This document shows positions 44,290 through 52,719 of a DNA stretch of 64,000 bases, one piece after another. This stretch comes from Azoarcus sp. DD4 (lineage in GTDB: Bacteria > Pseudomonadota > Gammaproteobacteria > Burkholderiales > Rhodocyclaceae), in contig NZ_CP022958.1 in NCBI RefSeq assembly GCF_006496635.1, positions 4,712,001 to 4,776,000 on the forward strand, written 5' to 3'. The translations under genes and the position numbers were made by a program. How positions within the stretch are numbered: position 1 is the first letter of the stretch; each line of letters starts with the position of its first letter. Below the pieces are notes generated by a model. That model searched no databases. It was not told the origin of the DNA and saw nothing but the letters and a program-made list of their open reading frames with translations.

Positions 44290-45153
44290 ATGGCGCCATC
44301 CACTTCTCTGGAACAGATCGCCGCCAACCGCAGCTTCGGCGGCTGGCACAAGCGCTTCCGCCACCGCTCGGCCATCCTCGGCTGCGACATGGTGTTCGCC
44401 ATCTATCTGCCGCCGCAGGCCGAGGACCGCCCGGTGCCGGTGCTGTACTGGCTGTCGGGCCTGACCTGCACCGACGAGAACTTCATGCAGAAGGCGGGCG
44501 CCCAGCGCGCCGCCGCCGAACTCGGCATCGCCATCGTTACGCCCGACACCAGTCCGCGCGGCGCCGAGGTGCCGGGCGATCCGGACGGCGCCTGGGACTT
44601 CGGCCACGGCGCCGGCTTCTACGTGAATGCCGTCCAGGCGCCGTGGGACCGCCACTACCGCATGTACGACTACGTGGTGAGCGAACTGCCGGCGCTGGTC
44701 GAGGCCAGCTTTCCGGTCACCGCGAAGCGCGCGATCAGCGGCCATTCGATGGGCGGTCACGGCGCGCTGATCTGCGCGCTGAAGAACCCGGGGCGCTACG
44801 CCTCGGTGTCCGCCTTCGCGCCCATCGTCCATCCCTCGGACTGCCCCTGGGGTGAGAAGGCCTTCACCCGCTACCTCGGCGACGACCGCGAAAGCTGGAA
44901 GGAATGGGACGCCTGCGAGCTGATCGCCGCCGCCCCCGCCGCCGCCGAGCGCCTGCCGCTGCTGGTCGATCAGGGCGATGCCGACAGCTTCCTCGCCACC
45001 CAACTGCGCCCGGAACAGCTGCGCACCGCCTGCACGCTCGCCGGCCAGCCGCTGACGCTGCGCCTGCAGCCGGGCTACGACCACAGTTACTACTTCATCG
45101 CCAGCTTCATCGACGACCACCTGCGCCACCACGCCGCCGCGCTCGGGGTCTGA
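44290..45153 (+). CDS. fghA: S-formylglutathione hydrolase
   Basis: 287 residues. 'GHSMGGHGAL' carries the nucleophilic serine, 'DQGDADSF' the aspartate, and 'GYDHSYYFI' the histidine of the triad. 'LSGLTCTDENFMQKAGAQ' is the family oxyanion region. It releases formate and glutathione. Operon partner of frmA. Confidence 0.97.
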   Translation: MAPSTSLEQIAANRSFGGWHKRFRHRSAILGCDMVFAIYLPPQAEDRPVPVLYWLSGLTCTDENFMQKAGAQRAAAELGIAIVTPDTSPRGAEVPGDPDGAWDFGHGAGFYVNAVQAPWDRHYRMYDYVVSELPALVEASFPVTAKRAISGHSMGGHGALICALKNPGRYASVSAFAPIVHPSDCPWGEKAFTRYLGDDRESWKEWDACELIAAAPAAAERLPLLVDQGDADSFLATQLRPEQLRTACTLAGQPLTLRLQPGYDHSYYFIASFIDDHLRHHAAALGV

Positions 45154-45167
45154 ACGCGCCGGCGTTC
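45152..45167. terminator. Hairpin between convergent fghA and TIR genes
   Basis: GAACGC and GCGTTC pair perfectly around a four-base GCCG loop, overlapping the fghA stop. The two genes converge with only 17 bases between them. The stem is short and has no clear T-run. Confidence 0.4.
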
Positions 45168-45170
45168 GGC

Positions 45171-46106
45171 CTATTGCCCGGCCCGCCGGGCAATGAAACT
45201 CACCGGCGGGCTCGGGTAGGTGCTGCCGCGGATGTCCAGCGTCATGTTCATCGTGGCGCCCTCGCCGCGCGCGTCCGCTGGTGCCATCAGGCCGCGGTAG
45301 TGGTGCTGGAGTTCGTGCGGCGGATCGCTGCCCACCACCTCCATGCTGCGGGTTTCGAAATCGATGCGCTGCCCCGTCACCCGGCCGGCGACGATGGTGC
45401 GCGCCACGCCGAGGAAACTCGCCTGGCCGATGACCTCGCCCGCCTGCACCGTGAGTTCGAAACGCTCGTCGTGGCTGTCGCCCCAGCCGTAGGTCACCCT
45501 CGCCTGCCATTTGCCGGCAAAGGCGGCATCGTCCTGCACCGGCGCGCGCGCCTGCCAGCGCCACCACAACAGCCCGCCGCTCGCCAGCAGCACGCCGGCA
45601 AGCGCAAGCGCCACCAGCCGCCGTACCCGCGCGTTCTCGGCACCGCCCACCGCCAGCAGCGGAGCCAGCGCTGCGCGCAGGCGGGCGAAGTCGTCGGCCC
45701 ATGTGGTGTCGCGCAGGGCGATGGCCTGGCGCTGTGCGAGCGCCCGTATGCTCGGCGGCAGATCCGTCGCCGCCGGCATCGCCGCAGCACCCACCAGCAC
45801 TGGCAGCAGCGGTTTGTCGGCGGCCAGCGCCAGTTCGATCTCACGCCGCACGAAGTCGTCCGCCTCGTCCAGCCGCCGCCTGCCCTTGCCGGCTGCCTGC
45901 AACCAGCCAGGGCCGATCACCACCAGCACCGCCACCACGTCCGTCAGGCCGGCTTCGATGACGCGGGCGAATTCGGCCCCCGGGGCAATATCGTCCACGT
46001 CGTGGAACACGCTGTCGGCGCCGAACGCGCGCTCCAGCGCATCGGCCAGCCGGCCGGCATGGCCGGCGCTGTCTTCGCGACGGTAGGAAACGAACAGCCG
46101 GGCCAT
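45171..46106 (-). CDS. Membrane-anchored TIR-domain protein
   Basis: 311 residues from the ATG at 46106. Residues 1-150 are a TIR domain: 'RLFVSYRREDS' is box 1, and Glu89 in 'FVRREIEL' sits where the catalytic glutamate of NAD-cleaving TIRs is found. A membrane helix lies at about 163-184 and is followed by a 125-residue beta-rich tail of unknown type. Bacterial TIRs either cleave NAD in defence or act as adaptors. The divergent gene is a short Hsp70, 178 bases away. No known defence partners are present, so a defence role is speculative. Confidence 0.8.
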   Translation of the reverse strand: MARLFVSYRREDSAGHAGRLADALERAFGADSVFHDVDDIAPGAEFARVIEAGLTDVVAVLVVIGPGWLQAAGKGRRRLDEADDFVRREIELALAADKPLLPVLVGAAAMPAATDLPPSIRALAQRQAIALRDTTWADDFARLRAALAPLLAVGGAENARVRRLVALALAGVLLASGGLLWWRWQARAPVQDDAAFAGKWQARVTYGWGDSHDERFELTVQAGEVIGQASFLGVARTIVAGRVTGQRIDFETRSMEVVGSDPPHELQHHYRGLMAPADARGEGATMNMTLDIRGSTYPSPPVSFIARRAGQ

Positions 46107-46284
46107 GCGTCCATGCTCCGCATTGTCGCGGCGCCCGAGGCACCGCCTGCATGGCATTCAAGCATCTGCCGGGATGCCCCGCCAGCCCGCCGCCGCCCTG
46201 CGGCCCCGCAACACGCACGCGGCACTGGCCGGCGACGGTGCGCTGGCGTAGCATCCCTGCCCTTCCGCACACCGCCCCGCCCGC

Positions 46285-47547
46285 ATGAGCACTCAACCAG
46301 CCCGCGCCTGCGGCATCGACTTCGGCACCTCCAACTCCACCGTCGGCTGGCTGCGCCCCGGCCAGAACACCTTGCTGACGCTGGAAGACGGCAAGCCGAC
46401 GCTGCCCTCGGCGGTGTTCTTCAATGCCGACGAAGACAGCACCTGCTACGGCCGGGCCGCGCTGGCCGAATACCTCGAAGGCTACGAAGGGCGGCTGATG
46501 CGCGCACTGAAGAGCCTGCTCGGCAGCAGCCTGATCGACGGCCACACCGAGGTGCACGGCCGCGCGCTCGCCTTCCGCGAATTGCTCGCCCAGTTCATCG
46601 GCGAACTGAAGAAGCGCGCCGAAGCCCAGGCCGGCCGCAGCTTCGACCACGCCGTATTCGGCCGTCCGGTGCATTTCGTCGATGAGGACGAAACCGCCGA
46701 CCGCCGCGCCCAGGACACGCTGGAAGACATCGCCCGCCGCATCGGCTTCAAGGAAGTGAGCTTCCAGTTCGAGCCGATCGGCGCGGCGCTGCACTACGAA
46801 CTCGGGCTGGACAGGGAAGAACTGGTGCTGATCGCCGACATCGGCGGCGGCACCGCCGACTTCTCGCTGGTGCGCCTGTCGCCCGAACGCGCCCGCAGCG
46901 CCGACCGCCGCGAAGACCTGCTGGGCAATGCCGGCGTACACATCGGCGGCACCGACTTCGACCGCGCGCTCAGCCTGGAATGCGTGATGCCGCTGCTGGG
47001 CTACCGCGGAAAGATGAAGAACGGCGCCGACATCCCGTCCAGCCTGTTCTTCCAGCTCGCCACCTGGCACACCATCAACAGCGCCTACTCCCGCCAGGCC
47101 TGGAGCGATCTGCAGAACATCTACCGTGACGCCACCGCCCGCACCGAGCTGGACCGCCTGTCGCGCCTGGTGAACAACCGCGAAGGCCACTGGCTGGCGC
47201 TGCAGGTGGAGCAGGCCAAGATCGACCTCTCCACCGCGCCTGTGGCGGCGCTGACGCTCGATCGCCTGGAAGCCGGCCTTACCCACGACATCGCCGCCGA
47301 GGACTTCACCCTGGCCACCCGCAATCTGGTCGAGCGCGTCGCTGCGACGGTGGACGGCCTGCTGCGCCAAGCGGGCGTGGCGCGCGAACAGGTGGACAGC
47401 ATCTACTTCACCGGCGGCGCCAGCGGCGTGCCGCAGCTGCGTGCCCGCATCGCCGCCGAGCTGCCGCTGGCACGTGCGGTGGAAGGCGATCTCTACGGCA
47501 GCATCGGCGCCGGCCTCGCGGTGGAAGCGTCGCGGCGCTACGGCTGA
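46285..47547 (+). CDS. Hsp70-family protein without substrate-binding domain (YegD-like)
   Basis: 420 residues. 'GIDFGTSNST' at 10-19 is the phosphate-1 loop, 'IADIGGGTADFS' the phosphate-2 loop and 'YFTGGASGVPQLRARI' the adenosine motif. The protein ends after the ATPase domain, so it lacks the DnaK substrate-binding part and lid, as in E. coli YegD. It may be an ATP-driven switch for a partner. It is divergent from the TIR gene. Confidence 0.9.
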   Translation: MSTQPARACGIDFGTSNSTVGWLRPGQNTLLTLEDGKPTLPSAVFFNADEDSTCYGRAALAEYLEGYEGRLMRALKSLLGSSLIDGHTEVHGRALAFRELLAQFIGELKKRAEAQAGRSFDHAVFGRPVHFVDEDETADRRAQDTLEDIARRIGFKEVSFQFEPIGAALHYELGLDREELVLIADIGGGTADFSLVRLSPERARSADRREDLLGNAGVHIGGTDFDRALSLECVMPLLGYRGKMKNGADIPSSLFFQLATWHTINSAYSRQAWSDLQNIYRDATARTELDRLSRLVNNREGHWLALQVEQAKIDLSTAPVAALTLDRLEAGLTHDIAAEDFTLATRNLVERVAATVDGLLRQAGVAREQVDSIYFTGGASGVPQLRARIAAELPLARAVEGDLYGSIGAGLAVEASRRYG

Positions 47548-47573
47548 GGGCCGCGGCCGCTCAGTCGGCCCTC
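47546..47573. terminator. Bidirectional terminator-like hairpin
   Basis: GAGGGCCG (47546-47553) and CGGCCCTC (47566-47573) are perfect inverted copies around a 12-base loop, between the convergent Hsp70 and GGDEF genes. It overlaps both stop codons' surroundings. Confidence 0.5.
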
Positions 47574-49338
47574 AGGTGCCAATCTCGAAGCCCAGCGCCA
47601 GCGGCGCGCAGACCCGCCCCCGGCCGGTCTCCTTGGCACGGTAGAGCCAGCCGTCGGCTTCGCGGATGAGCGCTTCCAGGTCCGCCTGATGGTCGCGCCC
47701 GGCGATGCCCATGCTGGCCGACAGCGGCACCCGCTGGCCGGCTTCATGGACAACCAGGGACTCGATACGCCGACGCAGGCGTTCGGCCAGATGCATCGCC
47801 TGTTCGACACCGGTTTCCGGCAGCAGGATGATGAATTCCTCGCCGCCCCAGCGCGCGCAGAGGTCGCCCCCACGGCAGACCCCGGCCAGGGTCGCACCGA
47901 CCTCGACCAGCACGCGATCGCCGACGGCGTGGCCGTGGCTGTCGTTGATGCGCTTGAAGTGGTCGAGATCGACCAGCATCACCGCCAGCGGACGGGCACT
48001 GCGCACCGCGGTGCTCCAGGTCGGCGCCGCCTGCTCCATGAAGGCGCGCCGGTTGAGCAGGCCGGTGAGCGGATCGATCCGCGCCAGCGCCTCGGCCTGC
48101 GCCCGCGCAAGCCTGAGCTGGCGCATCCGGTAGGCGAGCGCCAGCGCCAGCAGCGTGCCTTCCAGGGCCACGCCCAGCTCCGCCACATGAAAGGCCACAC
48201 TGGAAAAGGGTAGCCCGCGCCACACCGCCATCGCGGTGATCATCGCCCCCGCCATCGCCGCCAGCGCCGCGGCCAGGAAGTAGCGCGCCGCCACCTGGCC
48301 CCGCGCCACGCTCCAGACGCCCAGCCCCACCATGGTGACGGACACCACCAGCACCCCACCGAAGGCGACCAGCGCCGCAGCAGCCTGGGAGCCCGCCAGC
48401 ACCGCCAGCGCGATCAGGCCCAGACCGCAGCGCACCATCCACCTCGCCATGCGGTGCAAGCCTGGGGCACGCCGCTTCAACTCGAGGAAACGGCTCGCAA
48501 AACGCAGGCCGGCACAGCAGAAAAGCACCATCAGCACCAGGATCACGTAGCGCTGCAGCCCCGGGAAATCCGGCCACAGCCAGGCATAGCCGTGGCCGGA
48601 GTACGCCAGATTGGTGAGGACGAAGGCGCCGAGGTAGATCGCATAGTCGAGGTGGCTGCGCTCGCGCAGGCCGACGTAGAGCATCGCGTTGTAGGCGATG
48701 AGCGCGAGAAAATAGCCGTACAGCAGGCCGTAGCGATGGTCGCTGCCGCGCAGCGCAGCCACGCTCTCGGCCGGCGCGAGCAGTTCCACCGGCAACACCA
48801 GCGGATCGTCGGTCTCGGCACGCAGCAGGAGTTCGGTGACGCCGGGCGCGAAGTCGTGCTCGAACACGAAACCGATACCGGCCACCGGATGCAGGCGGTC
48901 CACCTCGGCATCGCCCGCGCGCCAGCTCGCCACCGGCTGCCCGTCGCGCAGGACATGGACGTCCAGCCGGTCTATCCACGGCACGCCGACCACAAGCGTG
49001 CGCGGCTGTGGCGAGGCATCGCGGTTGTCCACCTGCAGATGCAGCCATACCGGCCGCGCACCTATCCCGAATTTCGGCACCGCCGCCTCGCCGGGCCGAA
49101 ACCGCCCCTGGCGCTGCAGCGCCAGCGCGGCCTCGACCGGGAGCGGGCTTCCGTCCTCGACGAACAGCTGGGCAGCGCGCCCCAGCGGCCCCGGGGAGGA
49201 CTGATCCAGCGTCAGCGCAGCTGCCGCACCGCCGTAGGCCAGGAGTAATAACAGGCCGCATAGCGCCAGCAACGCCGGACCGCAGCGCGACGCCAGAAGC
49301 TGCCCGAGGGGCGGCCGGAAAGCCGGACGACTCAGCAT
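47572..49338 (-). CDS. 7TMR-DISM diguanylate cyclase
   Basis: 588 residues from the ATG at 49338. A signal/anchor segment near residues 20-42 is followed by a periplasmic domain of the 7TMR-DISM extracellular type (residues about 45-205), seven membrane helices (about 210-410) and a GGDEF domain at the C-terminus. 'RWGGEEFIILLPE' is the active site, and 'RGGD' five residues before it is the inhibitory c-di-GMP site. It should make c-di-GMP in response to an extracellular ligand, possibly a carbohydrate, favouring surface attachment. Confidence 0.9.
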   Translation of the reverse strand: MLSRPAFRPPLGQLLASRCGPALLALCGLLLLLAYGGAAAALTLDQSSPGPLGRAAQLFVEDGSPLPVEAALALQRQGRFRPGEAAVPKFGIGARPVWLHLQVDNRDASPQPRTLVVGVPWIDRLDVHVLRDGQPVASWRAGDAEVDRLHPVAGIGFVFEHDFAPGVTELLLRAETDDPLVLPVELLAPAESVAALRGSDHRYGLLYGYFLALIAYNAMLYVGLRERSHLDYAIYLGAFVLTNLAYSGHGYAWLWPDFPGLQRYVILVLMVLFCCAGLRFASRFLELKRRAPGLHRMARWMVRCGLGLIALAVLAGSQAAAALVAFGGVLVVSVTMVGLGVWSVARGQVAARYFLAAALAAMAGAMITAMAVWRGLPFSSVAFHVAELGVALEGTLLALALAYRMRQLRLARAQAEALARIDPLTGLLNRRAFMEQAAPTWSTAVRSARPLAVMLVDLDHFKRINDSHGHAVGDRVLVEVGATLAGVCRGGDLCARWGGEEFIILLPETGVEQAMHLAERLRRRIESLVVHEAGQRVPLSASMGIAGRDHQADLEALIREADGWLYRAKETGRGRVCAPLALGFEIGT

Positions 49339-49579
49339 GCGGCGCCGACGCAGGGCACGCGCCCGCAGCTGCCAGCAGGGCAGCGGGTAAGCGGCGGCTG
49401 CCGCAGGCTCGGCACATCCTTGGCGGAACTGTCCATCGTCGGCCGCTCGGTCGTCTGGGGGCCGGCTGGATACGCATCCGGCCGGCGGGGCGCACCATAT
49501 TACTCCCGACAGATATCCAGGCCACCCGAAATCCGTCCGCCATGGCAACGCACTCCACGGCCGCGCCGTTGCGGCCCGC

Positions 49580-50518
49580 CTAAGGCGCGGCGAGTTCCGG
49601 CACCACCTCGAACAGATCGCCCACCAGGCCGTAATCCGCTACCTGGAAGATGGGCGCCTCCGGGTCCTTGTTGATCGCCACGATCACCTTGGATTCCTTC
49701 ATGCCGGCAAGGTGCTGGATCGCGCCCGAGATGCCGATCGCGATGTAGAGCTGCGGTGCGACGATCTTGCCGGTCTGGCCGACCTGGTAGTCGTTGGGGA
49801 CGTAGCCCGCATCGACCGCGGCGCGGGAAGCGCCGAGCGCGGCGCCGAGCTTGTCGGCGAGCGGTTCGAGCAGCCTGGTGTAGTTCTCGCCGCTGCCCAG
49901 GCCGCGGCCGCCGGAGACGATGATCTTCGCGGCGCCGAGTTCGGGCCGCGCGCTCTTGGTGATCTCGCGGCCGACCAGGCTCGACCGGCCCGCATCGGCG
50001 GCGGTGGCGACCGCTTCGATCGCGGCCGCGCCGCCTTCCGCCGCTGCGGCTTCGAAGGCGGTGGTGCGCACGGTGATGACCTTGACCGCATCGGCGCTCT
50101 TGACCGTCGCCAGCGCGTTGCCGGCGTAGATCGGGCGCACGAAGGTATCGGCGGCTTCCACCCCGACGATGTCGCTGATCTGGGCGACGTCGAGCAGCGC
50201 GGCCACGCGCGGCAGCGTGTTCTTGCCCGCCGAGGTGGCCGGGGCCAGCACGTGGCTGTAGTCGGCGGCAAGGTTCTTGAGCAGCGCGCTGACGTTCTCG
50301 GCAAGCTGGGCGTCCAGCTGCGGGGCATCGGCCACCAGCACCTTGGCGACGCCGGCGAGCTTGGCTGCGGCTTCGGCCGCGGCGGCGCAGTTGCTGCCAG
50401 CGACCAGCACGTGGATCTCGGTTGCCAACATTCCGCCAATCTTGGCGGCAGCCGTCACCGTGTTGAGCGTGGCGGCCTTGATCGTTTGGTTGTCGTGTTC
50501 GGCAAGGACAAGAATCAT
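49580..50518 (-). CDS. etfA: Electron transfer flavoprotein, alpha subunit
   Basis: 312 residues from the ATG at 50518, with GGAGGA ahead. The C-terminal FAD-binding part carries 'SGGRGLGSGENYTRL' and 'YVPNDYQVGQTGKIVAPQLYIA', standard for EtfA. With EtfB it passes electrons from flavin dehydrogenases to ETF-quinone oxidoreductase. It is separated from etfB by a dispersed repeat. It lies at the end of the AprBA-like array and may serve that system or general acyl-CoA oxidation. Confidence 0.95.
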   Translation of the reverse strand: MILVLAEHDNQTIKAATLNTVTAAAKIGGMLATEIHVLVAGSNCAAAAEAAAKLAGVAKVLVADAPQLDAQLAENVSALLKNLAADYSHVLAPATSAGKNTLPRVAALLDVAQISDIVGVEAADTFVRPIYAGNALATVKSADAVKVITVRTTAFEAAAAEGGAAAIEAVATAADAGRSSLVGREITKSARPELGAAKIIVSGGRGLGSGENYTRLLEPLADKLGAALGASRAAVDAGYVPNDYQVGQTGKIVAPQLYIAIGISGAIQHLAGMKESKVIVAINKDPEAPIFQVADYGLVGDLFEVVPELAAP

Positions 50519-50530
50519 TGCATCCTCCGC

Positions 50531-50679
50531 CGGGCCGTCCCAAGGAGGATGCACACCCCCTTGGGGGGGTGAAGCAGGGCATTCGCGGCGCCTCGCGCCG
50601 TGCCTGCGTAACGGGCCGGCTGTGCAAAGCCGGCACTGCATTCAGCGGCGCAAGCCGCAAGCGTGGGGGTTGTCATCTC
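50531..50679. repeat. Dispersed intergenic repeat, copy between etfB and etfA
   Basis: About 149 bases, similar to 40231-40380: CACCCCCTTGGGGGGG, a GGGCCGGC/GCCGGC hairpin around TGTGCAAA and an end GCGTGGGGGTTGTCATCTCAG. It has been inserted between two genes that normally lie almost end to end. Confidence 0.75.
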
Positions 50680-51427
50680 AGAGCACCTTCGCTTCGTTCT
50701 TCAGTTTGTCGACCAGCTGGGCCACATCGGCGACCCGCACCCCGGCGCTGCGCTTGGGAGGCTCGGTCACTTTGAGCGTGGTCAGCCGCGGCGCGACATC
50801 GACGCCCAGATCGGCCGGCTTCACCGTGTCGAGCGGCTTCTTCTTCGCCTTCATGATGTTGGGCAGCGTCGCGTAGCGCGGCTCGTTCAGGCGCAGGTCG
50901 GTGGTGACCACCGCCGGCAGGCTGATCGCCACCGTCTCGAGGCCGCCGTCGATTTCGCGGGTGACCGTGGCCTTGCCATCGGCGAGGGTGAGCTTGGAGG
51001 CGAAGGTCGCCTGCGGCCAGCCCTTCAACGCAGCCAGCATCTGGCCGGTCTGGTTGGCGTCGTCGTCGATCGCCTGCTTGCCGCAGATCACCAGCGTCGG
51101 CGCTTCCTTGTCGCACAAGGCCTTCAAGAGTTTGGCGACGGCCAGCGGCTGCAGTTCGACGTCGGTTTCCACCAGGATGCCGCGGTCCGCGCCGATCGCC
51201 ATCGCCGCGCGCAGCGTCTCCTGGCAGGCGCCAACGCCGCAGCTCACCGCCACCACCTCGGTGGCCACGCCCGCTTCCTTCAGACGCACCGCTTCTTCAA
51301 CCGCGATCTCGTCGAACGGGTTCATGCTCATCTTCACATTGGCCAGATCGACACCGCTGCCGTCCGCCTTCACGCGGACCTTCACGTTGTAGTCGACCAC
51401 GCGCTTCACAGGCACCAGGATCTTCAT
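50678..51427 (-). CDS. etfB: Electron transfer flavoprotein, beta subunit
   Basis: 249 residues from the ATG at 51427. 'KILVPVKRVVDYNVKVRVK' begins it, followed by 'NPFDEIAVEEAVRLKE' and 'LPAVVTTDLRLNEPRYATLPNIM', which are EtfB hallmarks. It binds AMP and partners EtfA. A 99-base gap separates it from the DUF971 gene, so it may have its own promoter. Confidence 0.95.
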   Translation of the reverse strand: MKILVPVKRVVDYNVKVRVKADGSGVDLANVKMSMNPFDEIAVEEAVRLKEAGVATEVVAVSCGVGACQETLRAAMAIGADRGILVETDVELQPLAVAKLLKALCDKEAPTLVICGKQAIDDDANQTGQMLAALKGWPQATFASKLTLADGKATVTREIDGGLETVAISLPAVVTTDLRLNEPRYATLPNIMKAKKKPLDTVKPADLGVDVAPRLTTLKVTEPPKRSAGVRVADVAQLVDKLKNEAKVL

Positions 51428-51526
51428 GGGCCGAAACACCTCTTCATCTGGATTAGGGGTAATAGCGGGCCGCGACGGGGCACTCGGCGCCGCCGTCGGG
51501 CTCCTTCGAGAATTCGGCTGACCAGC

Positions 51527-51853
51527 TCAGCCGGTGACTGCACCCGCTGCACTGCGCTCGTCGCCGAGCGCGCGCAGGTAGGTCCAGGGATAGATGCCGC
51601 GCTCGTGACCGTCGGCGAACACCAGGTTGAGCCCCTTGTCCGCCACCATGCGGATCCCGGCCAGCGCCGCCGCTTCCGGCTCCGGCCCGCCGCTGCGCGC
51701 CTGCTGGGTGCAGGCGGCGCAACGGCAGCGCTGGCGCAGCCAGCCGTGCGGCAGGGCGCTGGTGACGCCGTCCTCCCATGCGATGAAGAGGACGCCGGAC
51801 AGGCGGTGGTCGGTGATGCCCGCCGGCATGCAGGCTTGCGCGTCCATACTCAT
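51527..51853 (-). CDS. DUF971 domain protein
   Basis: 108 residues from the ATG at 51853, overlapping the ABC ATPase stop as ATGA. It has 'LFIAWEDGVTSALPHGWLRQRCRCAACTQ' and 'DGHERGIYPWTYLRAL', the DUF971 (gamma-butyrobetaine hydroxylase N-terminal-like) signature. The domain also occurs beside iron-sulfur carrier genes and may bind iron or zinc through Cys-x2-Cys. Coupled expression with the transporter argues that it belongs to this system. Confidence 0.85.
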   Translation of the reverse strand: MSMDAQACMPAGITDHRLSGVLFIAWEDGVTSALPHGWLRQRCRCAACTQQARSGGPEPEAAALAGIRMVADKGLNLVFADGHERGIYPWTYLRALGDERSAAGAVTG

Positions 51854-52719
51854 AACGCCGCCCTCACCCCTTCCGGACCGAGATGCCAGTCGCGCCCCAG
51901 GCCGCCGTCCTTCAGCTCGCCGCCCATCGCAGCCAGGCTCTCCTCGCGGATCAGCGCCTTCAGCTGCTGGTGGATGGCGACGAACTCCGGAGAGGAGGTC
52001 ATCTCCGCCGTACGCGGGCGCGGCAGCGGGATGGGGATCTCGGCCTTGATCCGGCCCGGCCGCGCCGTCATCACATAGACCTTGTCCGACAGGAAGATGG
52101 ACTCCTCGATGTCGTGGGTGATGAAGAGCACCGACAGCCGCAGCTGCTGCCACATGTTGGTGAGGATCTCCTGCATCACCACCCGGGTCTGGGCGTCGAG
52201 CGCGCCGAAGGGCTCGTCCATCAGCAGCACCTGCGGCCCGGTGGCGAGCGCGCGGACGATGCCGACGCGCTGCTTCATGCCGCCGGAGAGCTGGTCGGGA
52301 TAGTGGTTCTCGAAGGCCAGCAGGCCGGCCAGGCCGAGCAGCGTGCGCGCCTTGGATTCGCGCTCGCTGCGGCCCACGCCTTGCATCTTGAGGCCGAACT
52401 CGACGTTCTCCCGCACCTTCAGCCAGGGGAACAGCGAGTACTGCTGGAAGACCACGCCGCGATCGGCGCCGGGGCCGCGGATGGCCGCAGCGTCCACCGT
52501 GGCGCTGCCGCGGCTCGGCTTGAGAAAGCCGGCGACGATGTTGAGCAGGGTCGATTTGCCGCAGCCCGAGGGCCCGACGATGGAGACGAACTCGCCCGGT
52601 TTGACGTCGAGCGAGATGCCCCGCACCGCATCGAGGCTGGCGCCGTTCTGGGTGAAGCTGACGGTGACGTCGCGGATGTCGATGTGTCCGCTCGCCGTGG
52701 AAGCTGCCGTGCCCATCAT
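51850..52719 (-). CDS. NitT/TauT-type ABC importer, ATP-binding subunit
   Basis: 289 residues from the ATG at 52719, overlapping the permease stop as ATGA and preceded by AAGGAG. Walker A 'GPSGCGKST' is at 49-57, followed by 'LSGGMKQR' and 'VLLMDEPFGALD', as in SsuB/TauB/NrtD. It powers the importer of nitrate-, sulfonate- or taurine-type anions. It extends about 30 residues beyond the usual end. Confidence 0.92.
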   Translation of the reverse strand: MMGTAASTASGHIDIRDVTVSFTQNGASLDAVRGISLDVKPGEFVSIVGPSGCGKSTLLNIVAGFLKPSRGSATVDAAAIRGPGADRGVVFQQYSLFPWLKVRENVEFGLKMQGVGRSERESKARTLLGLAGLLAFENHYPDQLSGGMKQRVGIVRALATGPQVLLMDEPFGALDAQTRVVMQEILTNMWQQLRLSVLFITHDIEESIFLSDKVYVMTARPGRIKAEIPIPLPRPRTAEMTSSPEFVAIHQQLKALIREESLAAMGGELKDGGLGRDWHLGPEGVRAAL

